This document shows, piece after piece, positions 1-9,596 of a stretch of DNA of 64,000 nt (the first letter of the stretch is position 1; each line of letters opens with the position of its first letter). This DNA comes from Thermothelomyces thermophilus ATCC 42464. Lineage: Eukaryota; Ascomycota; Sordariomycetes; Sordariales; Chaetomiaceae. The position numbers and the translations under genes were made by a program. Below the pieces are notes generated by a model. The model was not told where the DNA came from and searched no databases. It worked only from the letters and a program-made list of their open reading frames with translations. Location of the stretch: assembly GCF_000226095.1 (NCBI RefSeq), contig NC_016473.1:4340001-4404000 (forward strand), written 5' to 3'.

Positions 1-1016
1 CTGCGACCGCGAGTCTTGCATGCTGACCGTCGTGCCGGTGGGAATGTGGGTCAGGCGGATGGCCGACTCGGTCTTGTTGACGTGTTGCCCGCCAGCACCG
101 CTGGCCCGCATCTTCTCGCTACGCACCTCGCTCGGGTCGACGTAGAAGTCGCTCTCGGGGTTATCCCAGTCGGCCTCCGACTCCGAGGTGCTGTTCTCCG
201 GAAAGGAAGGCAGCACCCAAACCGCGACGGCGCTCGTGTGGGTGCGCCCGCTCTTTTCCGTGGCCGGCACTCGCTGAACGCGGTGCATGCCCGCCTCACC
301 GCGGAAGATGCCGTAGGCGCCCGGTTCCTGGACCTCCAGCACGGCTTCTTGCAGAGGGATCTCTCCCTCGGAGCCCGTGGAGCCGTCGCTGTCCGATGCC
401 TCATACTGCACGACTCGTGTGCGGTAACCCTTGTTGGCGCAGTATGCCTTGTACATGCGGAATATCGTGTCGGCGAAGAAGCGCCCCTCGGTGCCGCCAG
501 GGCCGGGCCGTACCTCGAGCAGGCAGGGCATGTCGGCAAACGGGTGCTTGGGCGTCAGGGCCGCCGAGAGGTTGTGGCACGACTCCTCGAGCTGGGCGTT
601 GGTGGCCTCGAGGTCGTCCCTCGCCAGCTCCCGCATCTCAGCATCGTCTGACTCGAGCAGGCCCTGGAGCTCGCTGAGGGCAGCCTTCGCCTTCTCGAAC
701 TGCTTCAGCGCCTCGGCGACCCTCGAGATCTCGCCGGCGCGCTTGGCCTTCTTTGGGTCAAAGCTTTTTTCCAATGCGGCGCTCAATTGGTCGTGCTCGG
801 CCGTGAGCCTCCGGGCGCGTTCGAGAAGGGCGGGCGGGAGCTTAATCGTAATGTCTACTTGGCCAATGCCGCTGTCAATGGATTGAACACTGGAGCTGCG
901 ATCGCAGGACGGGAGAGAGCGGTAGTACCTGTGCTGGCTCGTCGAACGAAATGGATGAAGCCGGCGCGTCTCAAGGACCGCACACAGCTACGGCACACCC
1001 ATGGTGCTGCCAACAT
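1..1016 (-). CDS. MRF1: Mitochondrial class I peptide chain release factor (mRF1), 3'-truncated by window
   Basis: Releases finished proteins from mitochondrial ribosomes at UAA/UAG stops. Visible exons, in minus-strand order, are 1016..891 and 840..1, giving 322 codons; the C-terminus lies outside the window. The protein begins MLAAPWVCRSC, followed by an Arg/Ser-rich stretch typical of a mitochondrial presequence. Next come a coiled-coil-like helical region (LPPALLERARRL onward), the PCRF domain (RPGPGGTEGRFFADTIF), and the catalytic GGQ loop (RASGAGGQHVNKTESAIR) close to the window edge. The 50-bp intron at 841..890 is inferred. Without it the leader frame stops at once; with it the frame runs straight into the PCRF domain. 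Its donor, GTGTTC, is weak, so the first exon is less certain than the rest. The family assignment is firm. Whether it is the general mRF1 or a close paralogue rests on overall resemblance. Confidence 0.88.
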
Positions 1017-1385
1017 GGTCGCGAGGCGCCGGGTGCTGTCGCAGGACAAGCATCGGCGCAGAAGAACATCGGATTGTGGAATCGTCGCATCCTTCCCGCA
1101 GCCGCAGGGCGGAAAGGACCCCTGGGGAATTTCTCTCGGCGGGCATGATTCTGCCGCCAGTTCCCGCCTCCCTCCCCCCCGGCACGCCAAGACCCTGTAA
1201 GTGCCCCTCCCCCACCATGCGGGCACTAATTAACGGAATATCCGTACTTGCAGCGCTTGCTTTCCCCGTTCACGGCCTTGACTCACCAATTCACGCCGTG
1301 GACCCTTCTTCAGGTACGAGAGCCTCCAGAGCCCGAGATTGCCGTAATTCGGTTTCCGAACGAGACTACAAGACGAATCTTGACC
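1017..1385. other. Divergent intergenic region, MRF1-like / TrpRS
   Basis: This short head-to-head spacer must hold both promoters. It has a C-rich stretch near 1170-1215 and no clear TATA box. From 1248 to 1385 a frame stays open into the TrpRS start (see the finding on a possible N-terminal extension). Nothing else is recognised. Confidence 0.6.
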
Positions 1386-3571
1386 ATGGCGACGAATGTC
1401 GACGCCGCGGCCCTTGACGAGACGCCAATTTCCGAGAGCGTGCATAAACCGAGCAAGCAGACCGTCGACCCCTACAATGTTGGTGATCTCCTGCGGGCGA
1501 GCGGGCGGGGAACTTGAGCATCTGACAGAGCCTGATGCCGTTTTCTTATAACAGGTCTCGGGCGAAGTTGGCGAGGACGGCGTGGTCAAGGCCATCGACT
1601 ACAACAAGTTGATCGACGAGTTTGGCACCAAGAAGATCGACGACGAGCTGCTTGCCCGCTTCGAGCGTGTGACCGGCAAGCGCCCGCACCACTTCCTCCG
1701 ACGAGGCATCGTCTTTTCTCACAGGGACTTTGAGCTCATCCTCGACCGCTACGAGCGCGGCGAGCCCTTCTTCCTCTACACCGGTCGGGGGCCCTCGTCC
1801 GACAGCGTCCACGTCGGGCACACGATCCCGTTCGAGTTCACCAAGTGTACGCACAAAACCATCACCGCACCAGCGTGCCAGTTGTTGGGGACCCCGGGGT
1901 GGTAGACTCTGGAGGCCGTGTGAGGCAGGGGCTAACGCAACCGATACAGGGCTCCAGGATACCTTCGATGTCCCCGTACGTTGGTTCGGATGGGCCAAGA
2001 ATCCGTCCAGGGCAAGGCTAACGTTATGAAGCTCATTATCATGATGACGGATGACGAGAAGTAAGCTCAAGGGCCTCGTGGCGGGTATGGAGCGTTCGAC
2101 TAACGAAGGTCCCAGGTATCTGTTCTCCGAGAAGAAAACGATTGAGGAGGTTCAGGGCTATTGCACCAATAACGCAAAGGACATCATTGCGATTGGTTTT
2201 GACCCGGCCAAGACATTCATCTTCTCTGATGTAAGCACAGAGGGCATGGTGCCAAGGACCGAGGAGACTGACCTGAGTTCACAGTTCGACTACGTCGGGG
2301 GTGCCTTCTACAGGAACATTGTCCGCCTGTCAAAGCACATCACCCTCAACCAGGCCCGCGCCATCTTTGGCTTCAACGACAGCACCAACATCGGGCGGAT
2401 CCACTTCGGCAGCATCCAGGGTGCGTGGTAACCCAGCCAGCTCCCCTGGCAAGGAGAAGCGTCTAATGGCAGCGTAGGTGCAACCAGCTGGGCTTCCTCG
2501 TTCCCGCATATTTTCGGTGATGACGAGTCTAAGACGGTCGGGATACCGGCGCTCATGTAAGACCCCCCGAAAGGATCTTATTCTTATTCTGACAAGACTA
2601 ACAAAGTTGAAGTCCATGCGCTATTGACCAAGACCCGTAGGTGACACCCGAATTAGCAAGCGTGAAGCCAAGTCTGACTTCTGATTCACGTACCTCCCCA
2701 CCCCACCCCGAATGGTTGTGCTGACGAGTATTAGATGTGAGGACCTCAAACCGCTATTGCAGCCAAGCTTTGCGTTTTTACTAACCAGCACAGACTTCCG
2801 CATGACGCGCGATGTGTCGGCAAGGTTGAAGTACCAGGGGAAGCCCTACGCCAAGCCATCCCTCATCCACGCGCTGTTCCTGCCGGCTCTTCAGGGGCCC
2901 GGGACCAAGGTACGCCCCGAGCTTCTCCTGGAGACCCAAGTTGTGCTGACAGCGTGCCTAGATGTCGGCGTCTATCGATGAGTCAGCGAGTAAGTGAACC
3001 GAGGCTCTGGGACCCACAACTGTGCGCTGACGGCGTAAAAGTCTTTTTGAAAGACACTCCCAATCAGATCAAGAACAAGATCAACAAATATGCCTTCTCC
3101 GGCGGCAAGGTGTCGCAGGAGGAACACCGCCAGTACGGAGGTGACACGAGCGTCGATGTGGCTTACCAATACCTCCGCTTCTTCCTCGAAGATGACGAAG
3201 AGCTTGAGAGGATCAAGGTGGAATATGAGAGCGGGAGGATGTTGACTGGCGAACTGAAGGCCATCTGCATCAGGGAGCTCCAGAAGTATGTTGCCGCGTT
3301 TCAGGAGAGGAGAGCCAAGGTGGACGACGAGACGGTCAAGCTGTTCATGGAGAGGCGGCCGCTCCAGTGGAGAGGCAACCCGCGCGCGCCCCTGGTTGTT
3401 CCCAAGGTTGAAAACGGAAACGCCGGTGATGCGACCCCGGATGGGGAAGGCAAGTTGACCAAGAACCAGCTCAAGAAGCTGGAGAAACAGAAGCAAATCG
3501 AGGCCAAGAAGGCGCAGAAGGCCAAGGAGAAGGCGGAGAAGGCGGAGAAAGCTGGCACGGAGGCGGCATGA
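1386..3571 (+). CDS. WRS1: Cytoplasmic tryptophan--tRNA ligase (12 exons)
   Basis: Charges tRNA-Trp in the cytosol (class Ic aminoacyl-tRNA synthetase). Exons: 1386..1478, 1555..1846, 1950..1975, 2032..2060, 2116..2230, 2285..2420, 2478..2556, 2613..2636, 2735..2736, 2794..2909, 2962..2989 and 3042..3571. They total 1470 nt, 489 residues. The HIGH-type signature is HVGH (in [15 protein letters not shown]) and the KMSKS loop is KMSAS at the start of exon 11. Other eukaryotic TrpRS blocks are [29 protein letters not shown] and [17 protein letters not shown]. The C-terminus is a Lys/Glu/Ala-rich helical tail. ATG 1386 sits in a good Kozak context (accATGg). Exon 9 is only 2 nt, chosen because it restores phase and the conserved Tyr of DPYF. 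The intron density is high for a fungal housekeeping gene. The function is certain; the least certain boundaries are exon 1 (donor GTTGGT) and the microexon. Confidence 0.95.
2735..2736 (+). other. Candidate 2-nt microexon in TrpRS gene
   Basis: The dinucleotide AT lies between an intron at 2637..2734 (donor GTAGGT, branch CTGAC, acceptor TATTAG) and an intron at 2737..2793 (donor GTGAGG, branch ACTAAC, acceptor GCACAG). Joining CC + AT + AC gives Pro-Tyr and completes the near-invariant DPYF of TrpRS. Skipping it shifts the frame. Alternatives in the same interval (CAAGC at 2654 onward, or TATTAGAT ending at 2736) keep phase but insert or change residues in the motif. Confidence 0.7.
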
Positions 3572-4676
3572 CGTTCATGCTCCTGGCAACGGGGCAAGCC
3601 GCGGCGGCGTAGTAGATAACCATGCCGGCAGTGGTGGATGAGCTCGGCGAGTCGAGCCAAATAGACGTGAACGTTCCGGCCAGGGACAGTGCTGCATTGT
3701 GCTGGGTGGGGCCGGCCAATCGGGGGGCGGAATCTTTTCCAGCTGCACAGCAGCCCAGAGCCTATAAGATAAGAGGAGAGAGAGACCAAGGGATACGATG
3801 AGACTACATGGTGATGAGTTGTTTCCTCTTCAGTTGGTCGAACCATTTGCTCTCACGTCTGGTTACCCGGTTTTCTGTCGTTCCTGTAATACCGGGCTAT
3901 CCCGGTATGAGCCACAAAAAACCCAATTTTATTCCGGACAGGAGAAGCTATTTGATAGTTATTACTGTGTAATACAGGAACCCGTTAGAGTGGAGCTGTG
4001 AAAGCGGCAGAAGAGCCTTGACCCGGATGGTGGATGGTGTCATGACGTGCTTGGCCGGCCTGATTCAGGATGCTTGCGGTAACGTTCGGATGTAAGGTAT
4101 GTACTGTGCATACGAGTACGGATTACATACATACAAATAACAAAGTAACTATGAATGAAACTGCTGCACACGCCATCGTCCCTACTACTATGTACGGATT
4201 ACATACCCGCCTCATCCCCACTCCCCGGCTCGTGCTAGACTAGTGTACTAGTATGTATCCGTATGTACAGTACATACGTGAACAGAAGCAACCCGCCCCG
4301 GCTCTCGGCGCGCCCCTCCTCCCCCCGCGTCTCCACAAGCAGAGGCGAAAAAGGAGGGGGAGGGGACGCACCGGGGCCACAGGGATATGCCGAGCGGCCG
4401 GATGTCGGGCGAGCCGTCGTTTTGCATGTGCACTCTGGAGATGTCAAAAGAGTTGGATAATGTGGACTTGAATGCATATATATAGAGGGGAAGGGGACTT
4501 GTCCTCAGTTGTTCCACGGCGCCCAGTGCTGTCACATACACACATACACACATACATACGTACATACGTAATACATAACACTTTCTTCCTCGCTCCCTTT
4601 CGCAACGCAACGTTCAAGACCAGAGACGGACGCTTTCGTTAACATAAGCACCCACGTTCTCCCGCTCGAACCCGCC
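3572..4676 (+). other. Intergenic region between TrpRS and GGT-like gene
   Basis: No gene is seen. It holds the TrpRS 3' UTR and the GGT-like promoter. Two exact copies of TACGGATTAC lie at 4117..4126 and 4193..4202, each followed by CATAC. A CACATA/CATACGTA microsatellite spans about 4535..4577. A TATATATA element at about 4476..4484 lies roughly 195 bp upstream of the next ATG and is a plausible TATA box. Confidence 0.6.
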
Positions 4677-6975
4677 ATGCCCCTCCCTACATCGTCCGTA
4701 TACCCGCCGCCGAGCGGCGAGTTTATGAAATGGCCCAGCCGGAGGAGCGTGGTGCACAGCACCACGGGCATGGTGGCGTGCACCCAGCCGCTGGCGGCCA
4801 AGTGCGGCATCGCCATCCTCAATGCCGGCGGGAATGCTGCTGTAAGTTGTGTGTCTTGATCGGATTCGGGCCTACCTGTGGAAAGACTTGTGTCGAGACG
4901 CATTGGGCTAAGCAAGAGCCCCTTATCATTGCAATCAATGATCGCAGGACGCAGCCGTGGCAGTGGGTATGTAATCCTCCCCTCCCCACGAGCATCGTGT
5001 GGTTCAGCAGTGCGGACTGGACTGACGACGACGACGACCAAGCCGCCGGCCTCAACATGACGGAGCCGACGTCGACGGGCATCGGCGGCGACATGTTCTG
5101 CCTGTACTACGACGCCAAGACGGGCAAGGTGTCGGCGCTCAACGGGTCCGGCAGGTCCGGCGGCAAGTGCACGCTCGAGACGATCCGCAGGGACCTGGGG
5201 CTGGCCGACGACGAGGTCGGCCGGATCCCCCTGAGCAGCATCCACGCCGTCACCGTGCCGGGCGCCGCGGCCGGATGGGTCGACACGGTGGAGCGCTTCG
5301 GCAGCGGCAAGTTGACCCTGGAGCAGATCCTGGCGCCGGCCATCGAGCTGGGCGAGAAGGGATTCCCCGTGTCGGAAGATGCCGCCTTTCATGTAGGTTT
5401 TCTACCGGTCCCGTTCTGAACTTTGTTTTGAAACGTGATTTTTTTTATTTTTACTTTGGTTTTTTTGTTGTTGTTTTGTTTTTGTTTTGTTTTTCTCTTG
5501 TCTCTCTCTTTTTTTTTTTTTTATTGTTTTGTCTTCCCCCTTCCCCTCCCCTCCCCTCCCCTCCCTTCCCTTCTTCCCTCCCCCCCCCCCCTTTTTTTTT
5601 TCCCCCCTCCATCTCGACTGTGTTGTTGAAAGCTGACTTCTCCGAATAGTGGGGGCGCGGCGAGGAACAGCTGCGCAAGGCGTCGCCAAACTTTGCCGAG
5701 ATGCTCAAGGCGGACCCGTCAGCCCCTGACGGGGTCCGGGCCCCCCGGGCGGGGGACATCATGAAGATGCCCAACCTGGCCCGCACGTTCCGCACCCTCG
5801 CGGCCGAGGGCAAGAAGGGCTTCTACACGGGCCGCATCGCCGAGGAGATCGTGCGGGTGGTCCGGGACCGCGGCGGGCACCTCGAGCTCGCCGACCTCGA
5901 GCACCACCTGGAGCAGGGCAGCGAGCCGGTCGACCCCATCTCGCTCAAGTTCACCGGGCAGGGGCTCGCCTCCTCCTCACCCTCCCAGAGCGCCGGCGCC
6001 GGGGGCGTCGAGGTGTGGGAACACCCGCCCAACGGGCAGGGGATCGTGGCGCTCATGGCGCTCGGCATCATCCAGGAGCTCGAGAAGGCGGGCAAGATCC
6101 CGACCTTCACGCCGGCGGACCACAACACGGCGGCGTACCTGCACGTCATCATCGAGGCGCTCCGGATCGCCTTCGCGGACGCGCACTGGTTCGTGACGGA
6201 CCCGCACAGCGACCGGGCGCCGCCGACCGCGGCGCTGCTCTCGCCCGAGTACCTGGCCGAGCGGGCGCGGCTGTTCGACCCGGGCCGGGCGGCGGCGAAC
6301 CCGAGCCACGGCAACCCGTTCCCGTCGCCGGCGCTCCGCAGCAGCGACACGGTCTACTTCGCCGTGGCGGACGCCCAGGGCAACGCCATCTCCTTCATCA
6401 ACTCCAACTACACCGGCTTCGGCTCGGCCGCGATCCCGCGCGGCTGCGGCTTCACGCTGCAGAACCGCGGCGCCAACTTCAGCCTCGACCCGCGCCACCC
6501 CAACGTGCTGGCGCCGCGCAAGCGGCCCTACCACACCATCATCCCGGGGCTCGTCACCAGCCTGGCGGCCGACGGCGGCGGGTCGTCGTCGTCGCTGCAC
6601 TCCGTCTTCGGCGTCATGGGCGGCTTCATGCAGCCCCAGGGCCACGTCCAGGTGCTCCTGGGCCAGCTGGTCGGCGGCCTGAGCCCGCAGCAGGCGCTGG
6701 ACGCGCCGCGCGTGTGCATCGGCGCCGGCATGGCCGACGTCGGCGACGTGTACGGCGGCGTCGTCTACGTCGAGGAGGGCATGCCCGAGGAGACGATCCG
6801 CGGCCTGCGCGAGCTCGGCCACCCGGTCGAGGTCCTCGGCGGCTGGGGCGGCATGGGCAGGCAGATGTTCGGCCGCGGCCAGATCATCCGCTGGACGGTC
6901 GACCCCGTCGACGGTACGGGGGTGTGGTCGGCGGGCAGCGATATGAGGGGCGACGGGGCGGCGTATCCGGCGTAG
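4677..6975 (+). CDS. Gamma-glutamyltransferase-like Ntn hydrolase
   Basis: Members of this family cleave or transfer the gamma-glutamyl group of glutathione and related peptides. Exons: 4677..4841, 4948..4966, 5043..5392 and 5650..6975, giving 619 residues. Recognisable blocks are VVHSTTGMVACTQPLAA near the N-terminus, GGNAADAAVAVAAGLN across exons 1-3, the TGIGGDMF motif, and GAAAGWVDTVERFG. The putative autocatalytic and nucleophile Thr412 is in SSDTVYFAVAD, followed by NSNYTGFGSAAIPRGCGFTLQNRG. No signal peptide or membrane anchor is seen, unlike secreted GGT, so it resembles the soluble YwrD-like branch and may act in the cytosol. Exon 2 is only 19 nt. Intron 3 (5393..5649) is an extreme pyrimidine tract. 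The donor and acceptor of exon 2 are the least secure joins. True substrate specificity cannot be read from sequence. Confidence 0.88.
5430..5633 (+). repeat. T/C-only low-complexity tract in GGT-like intron 3
   Basis: About 200 bp is almost free of A: T runs with scattered G, then C-rich and CCCT blocks, a run of C around 5580 and a T run around 5592. It lies wholly inside the intron upstream of the TCCGAATAG acceptor. The tract is polymorphism-prone and could form triplex DNA; no function is claimed. Confidence 0.85.
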
Positions 6976-7114
6976 CGGAAGAGGTTTATTAAACGAAAGA
7001 TACCATAATAAACGGGAGGAGAAAAAAAATGTTACAATTATCTCGACGTGCCGTGGTATCGTCTCTTTGGAAATGTACTGTACAAAGCTGGCGCAGCAAG
7101 AGAGCCGTCTAGTT

Positions 7115-7147
7115 TGCGTGCGTGCGTGTGTGTATGCGTGTATGTGT

Positions 7148-7188
<41 letters not shown>

Positions 7189-7213
7189 TGTGTGTGCGCG
7201 CGCGTGTGCGTGG
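7115..7213. repeat. (GT)n microsatellite between convergent genes
   Basis: About 100 bp of GT repeat broken by AT and GC dinucleotides lies in the 239-bp gap between the stop codons of the GGT-like gene (6975) and GRX5 (7215). It abuts the GRX5 stop. It probably falls in both 3' UTRs or terminator regions. Alternating purine-pyrimidine, including a GCGCGCG stretch, is prone to Z-DNA. Confidence 0.9.
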
Positions 7214-7214
7214 T

Positions 7215-7352
7215 TTACTCCTTCTTCTCCCCCTCGGCCGGCTCCTTATGATCCTTGACTAGGACTCCCTTCTCCTCCAGCAACTTCGCCAGCTCCCCGC
7301 TCTGGTGCATCGACACGATGATGTCGCAGCCGCCGACAAACTCCTTGTCGAT

Positions 7353-7383
<31 letters not shown>

Positions 7384-7930
7384 TACTCCTTGATGCCTGC
7401 CTCACTCCGTCAGCGCCCTGTTTGTTCTCTTTGAAACCATTGCTGTGCCGCAAAAAAAAAAAAATAAAAAATAAAAAATAAAAAGAAAAAGAACAAGTGC
7501 GCACCTTGCCTCAGTTCTGGATCCTCCAGCACGTTGTAGGCCGCAAACTTTTCCGGGTCCACGCCCTGCAGGCCCAGCACCTGGATGCTCGCCCTCGAGA
7601 AACCGCACTGGGGCGTCTCCGGGGTTCCCTTCATGAAGAGGACCACCGGGGCGGAGGCTACGGCCTTATCGATGGCCTGGCGGACGGCATCGGAGAGGAG
7701 GCGGCGCTGGGCGGCGACCGAGAGGAGGAATGGTGACGGCTTGACGGGAGCTGCGGCAGGGCGGATCGCCGACAGGGCTGTCTGCCGGGCTACCTGCAAA
7801 GAGGTTTAGTTTTTCAGGTCAGTAACTGACTGTATTGATTTCATTTGACGTTGCCAAAGAAGCCCATCGTAGAAGCCCATCGTCGACGGAGCTTATTACT
7901 TACCCTCGAGAATACCGTTCGCGAAAACAT
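7215..7930 (-). CDS. GRX5: Mitochondrial monothiol glutaredoxin Grx5
   Basis: Carries and transfers Fe-S clusters from the Isu scaffold in the mitochondrial matrix, using glutathione. Exons in minus order: 7930..7904, 7793..7505 and 7396..7215, giving 165 residues. The N-terminus (MFSRTVFSR, then [12 protein letters not shown]) is basic and lacks acids, as expected of a presequence. The CGFS active site is in [18 protein letters not shown]. The TIPQLY cis-Pro loop and the GGCDI glutathione-binding motif follow in exon 3. Length and motif order match yeast Grx5. Exon 1 has only nine codons; the ATG is the first in frame and gives the presequence. Intron 2 (7397..7504) contains an A-rich run. 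The gene converges on the glutathione-using GGT-like gene, probably by chance. Confidence 0.95.
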
Positions 7931-8424
7931 CTTGATCGTGCGAGCTGCGGTTGATGTTGACGGAAAGGACTCGGGCAGAGGCGAGGCGAATCAGACAAGC
8001 TCGAAAGGCCGATTTCCCCCGCGACTTTTTTTTTGGCTGCTGATTGGTAATGATGCAAGGGGACTTGTAACTGGGCGTTACTGCGAAGTTACAGACTGTA
8101 ACTAATTCGTACAGTACATACTTAACTAACTACTATACTTCGTACGGTACCTGGTATTCCGTCAGGGAGACTCCCTACCTGGTACACACCTGCAACTAAA
8201 CTGTGAATGTTCATAAAAAAAGTCCTTGATGGCCTCTTTTTTTACTTGGTGTATAGAGCCGCTAGCAAACGGACAGTCATTGTTAATTAATGTTTATTTT
8301 TTTATTTCTTTCCATTTTTTTTTTAACTCGGAAGTTTGGAAAATAGATCGTCATCTCCGTTCACTTTCCTAGTCGCGTCGCCTTTCGACAACGGACTTGA
8401 GCATCCCTTCATAAGCTTTCCAGG
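7931..8424. other. Divergent intergenic region, GRX5 / SDR
   Basis: Holds the promoters of both genes. There are GTAC-rich stretches at about 8108-8160 (CGTACAGTACATAC, then CGTACGGTACCTGG) and T-rich runs at about 8296-8328. No known operator is identified. Confidence 0.55.
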
Positions 8425-9596
8425 ATGATTAAGCCGTAAGTCACCCGGTGGCTCATTGCTCGAATTGGTACTGACTTGGTACTGACTTGGGGCAGGATTA
8501 CCGCAGCCTGGCACTTCCTGCAGGCCCAGCTGCGCCCCCTCCCCGTCCCGACCAAGTCGTACGCCGGCTGCACCGTCATCGTCACCGGCGCCAATGGCGG
8601 CCTGGGCTTCGAGGCTGCCCGCCACTTTGCCCGCCTCGGCGCCGCCCGCCTCATCCTCGCCTGCCGGAGCACGGAGCGCGGCGAGGCCGCCAAGGCCGAC
8701 ATCGAGTCCTCCGTCACCACCTCCACCGCGATCGAGGTGTGGCCGCTCGACCTGTGCTCGTTCGACAGCGTGCGTGCCTTCTGCCGGCGTGCCGAGAGCG
8801 AGCTCGAGAGGCTGGACGTGCTGCTCGAGAACGCGGCCATGCTTTCCATCACCCCGGCCGGCATGGCCGAGGGCTACGAGATGCAGGTGACCACCAACGT
8901 CATCTCGACCTTCCTGACGGTCCTGATGCTGCTGCCGCTCATGAAGAGGACGGCGGCAAAGTTCAACGTCGAGCCGGCCGTCACGGTCGTGGGGAGCGAG
9001 GGTCATTTCTGGGTAAGCACATCTCTGCCGGCCATCATCGCACGATTTGCTCTGCCTCGTTGGTTGGCTAACACGTGTTACCGCAGACCAGGTTCGTCGA
9101 GAAAAACCAGCCGCGCATCTTCGAGGCCTTCCGCCCCGGCGGCGCTCTGCAGGAACGCTACATGACCACCAAGCTGCTCGACATCCTCATCATGCGGGAG
9201 CTTGCCGCTCAGCTGGACGCCGCCAGTGCCAGTGCCGGCGCCAGCCCCATCGTGGTCAACGCGGCGAACCCCGGGCTGTGCAAGTCGAGCCTGTTCAGAA
9301 ACGTCTTCCTCATCGGCCAGTTCTTCCTGGCCATTCTCACCTTCGTCCTCGGCCACACCAGCGAGCAGGGCGCGAGGGCGCTGCTGGCCGCCGCCGCCGG
9401 CGGACGCGAGACCCACGGCAAGTACGTCGACTGCGGCAAGGTGGACGACCCTAGCCCCTTCGTCCTATCGAAGGAAGGCAAGGTGGTGCAGAAGAGAGTC
9501 TGGGACGAGTTGATGGAGATATTGGATGGCATTGAGCCGGGGGTCAGCGCAAACGTGAAGCAGGCGCCTCTATCGGCAATGGCAACGTCGTGCTGA
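8425..9596 (+). CDS. Short-chain dehydrogenase/reductase (retinol-dehydrogenase-like)
   Basis: NAD(P)-dependent oxidoreductase; the substrate is unknown. Exons 8425..8435, 8496..9012 and 9087..9596 give 345 residues. The Rossmann cofactor motif is TGANGGLG, close to the N-terminus. ACRSTERGEAA follows beta-2, where Arg favours NADPH. LLENAAM stands in for the usual NNAG motif. TVVGSEGHFW should hold the catalytic Ser. The active-site YMTTK (YxxxK) lies in exon 3. A hydrophobic segment (FLIGQFFLAILTFVLG) in the C-terminal half suggests membrane contact, as in the RDH/WWOX-like group. The first exon is 11 nt (MIKP); ATG 8425 is preferred because its splice restores frame to the N-terminal helix. 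Intron 1 carries a duplicated 11-mer that doubles the branch site. A specific pathway is not evident from the neighbours. Confidence 0.88.
8465..8486 (+). repeat. Tandem duplication of branch-site 11-mer in SDR intron 1
   Basis: TTGGTACTGAC occurs twice head to tail, followed by TTGGGGCAG, the acceptor. Each copy contains the CTGAC branch consensus, so the intron has two equivalent branch points 11 nt apart. Confidence 0.85.

Noticed and set aside
6015-6992. Plus-strand ORF in another frame of the GGT-like gene, and a 281-codon minus ORF at 5977..6822
   Set aside because: Arg/Ala/Gly-rich composition typical of out-of-frame GC-rich sequence; the GGT-like motifs lie in the frame starting at 5650.
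6975-7930. GGT-like and GRX5 as a glutathione gene pair
   Set aside because: They converge and share no promoter; two glutathione-linked genes side by side is weak evidence for functional clustering.
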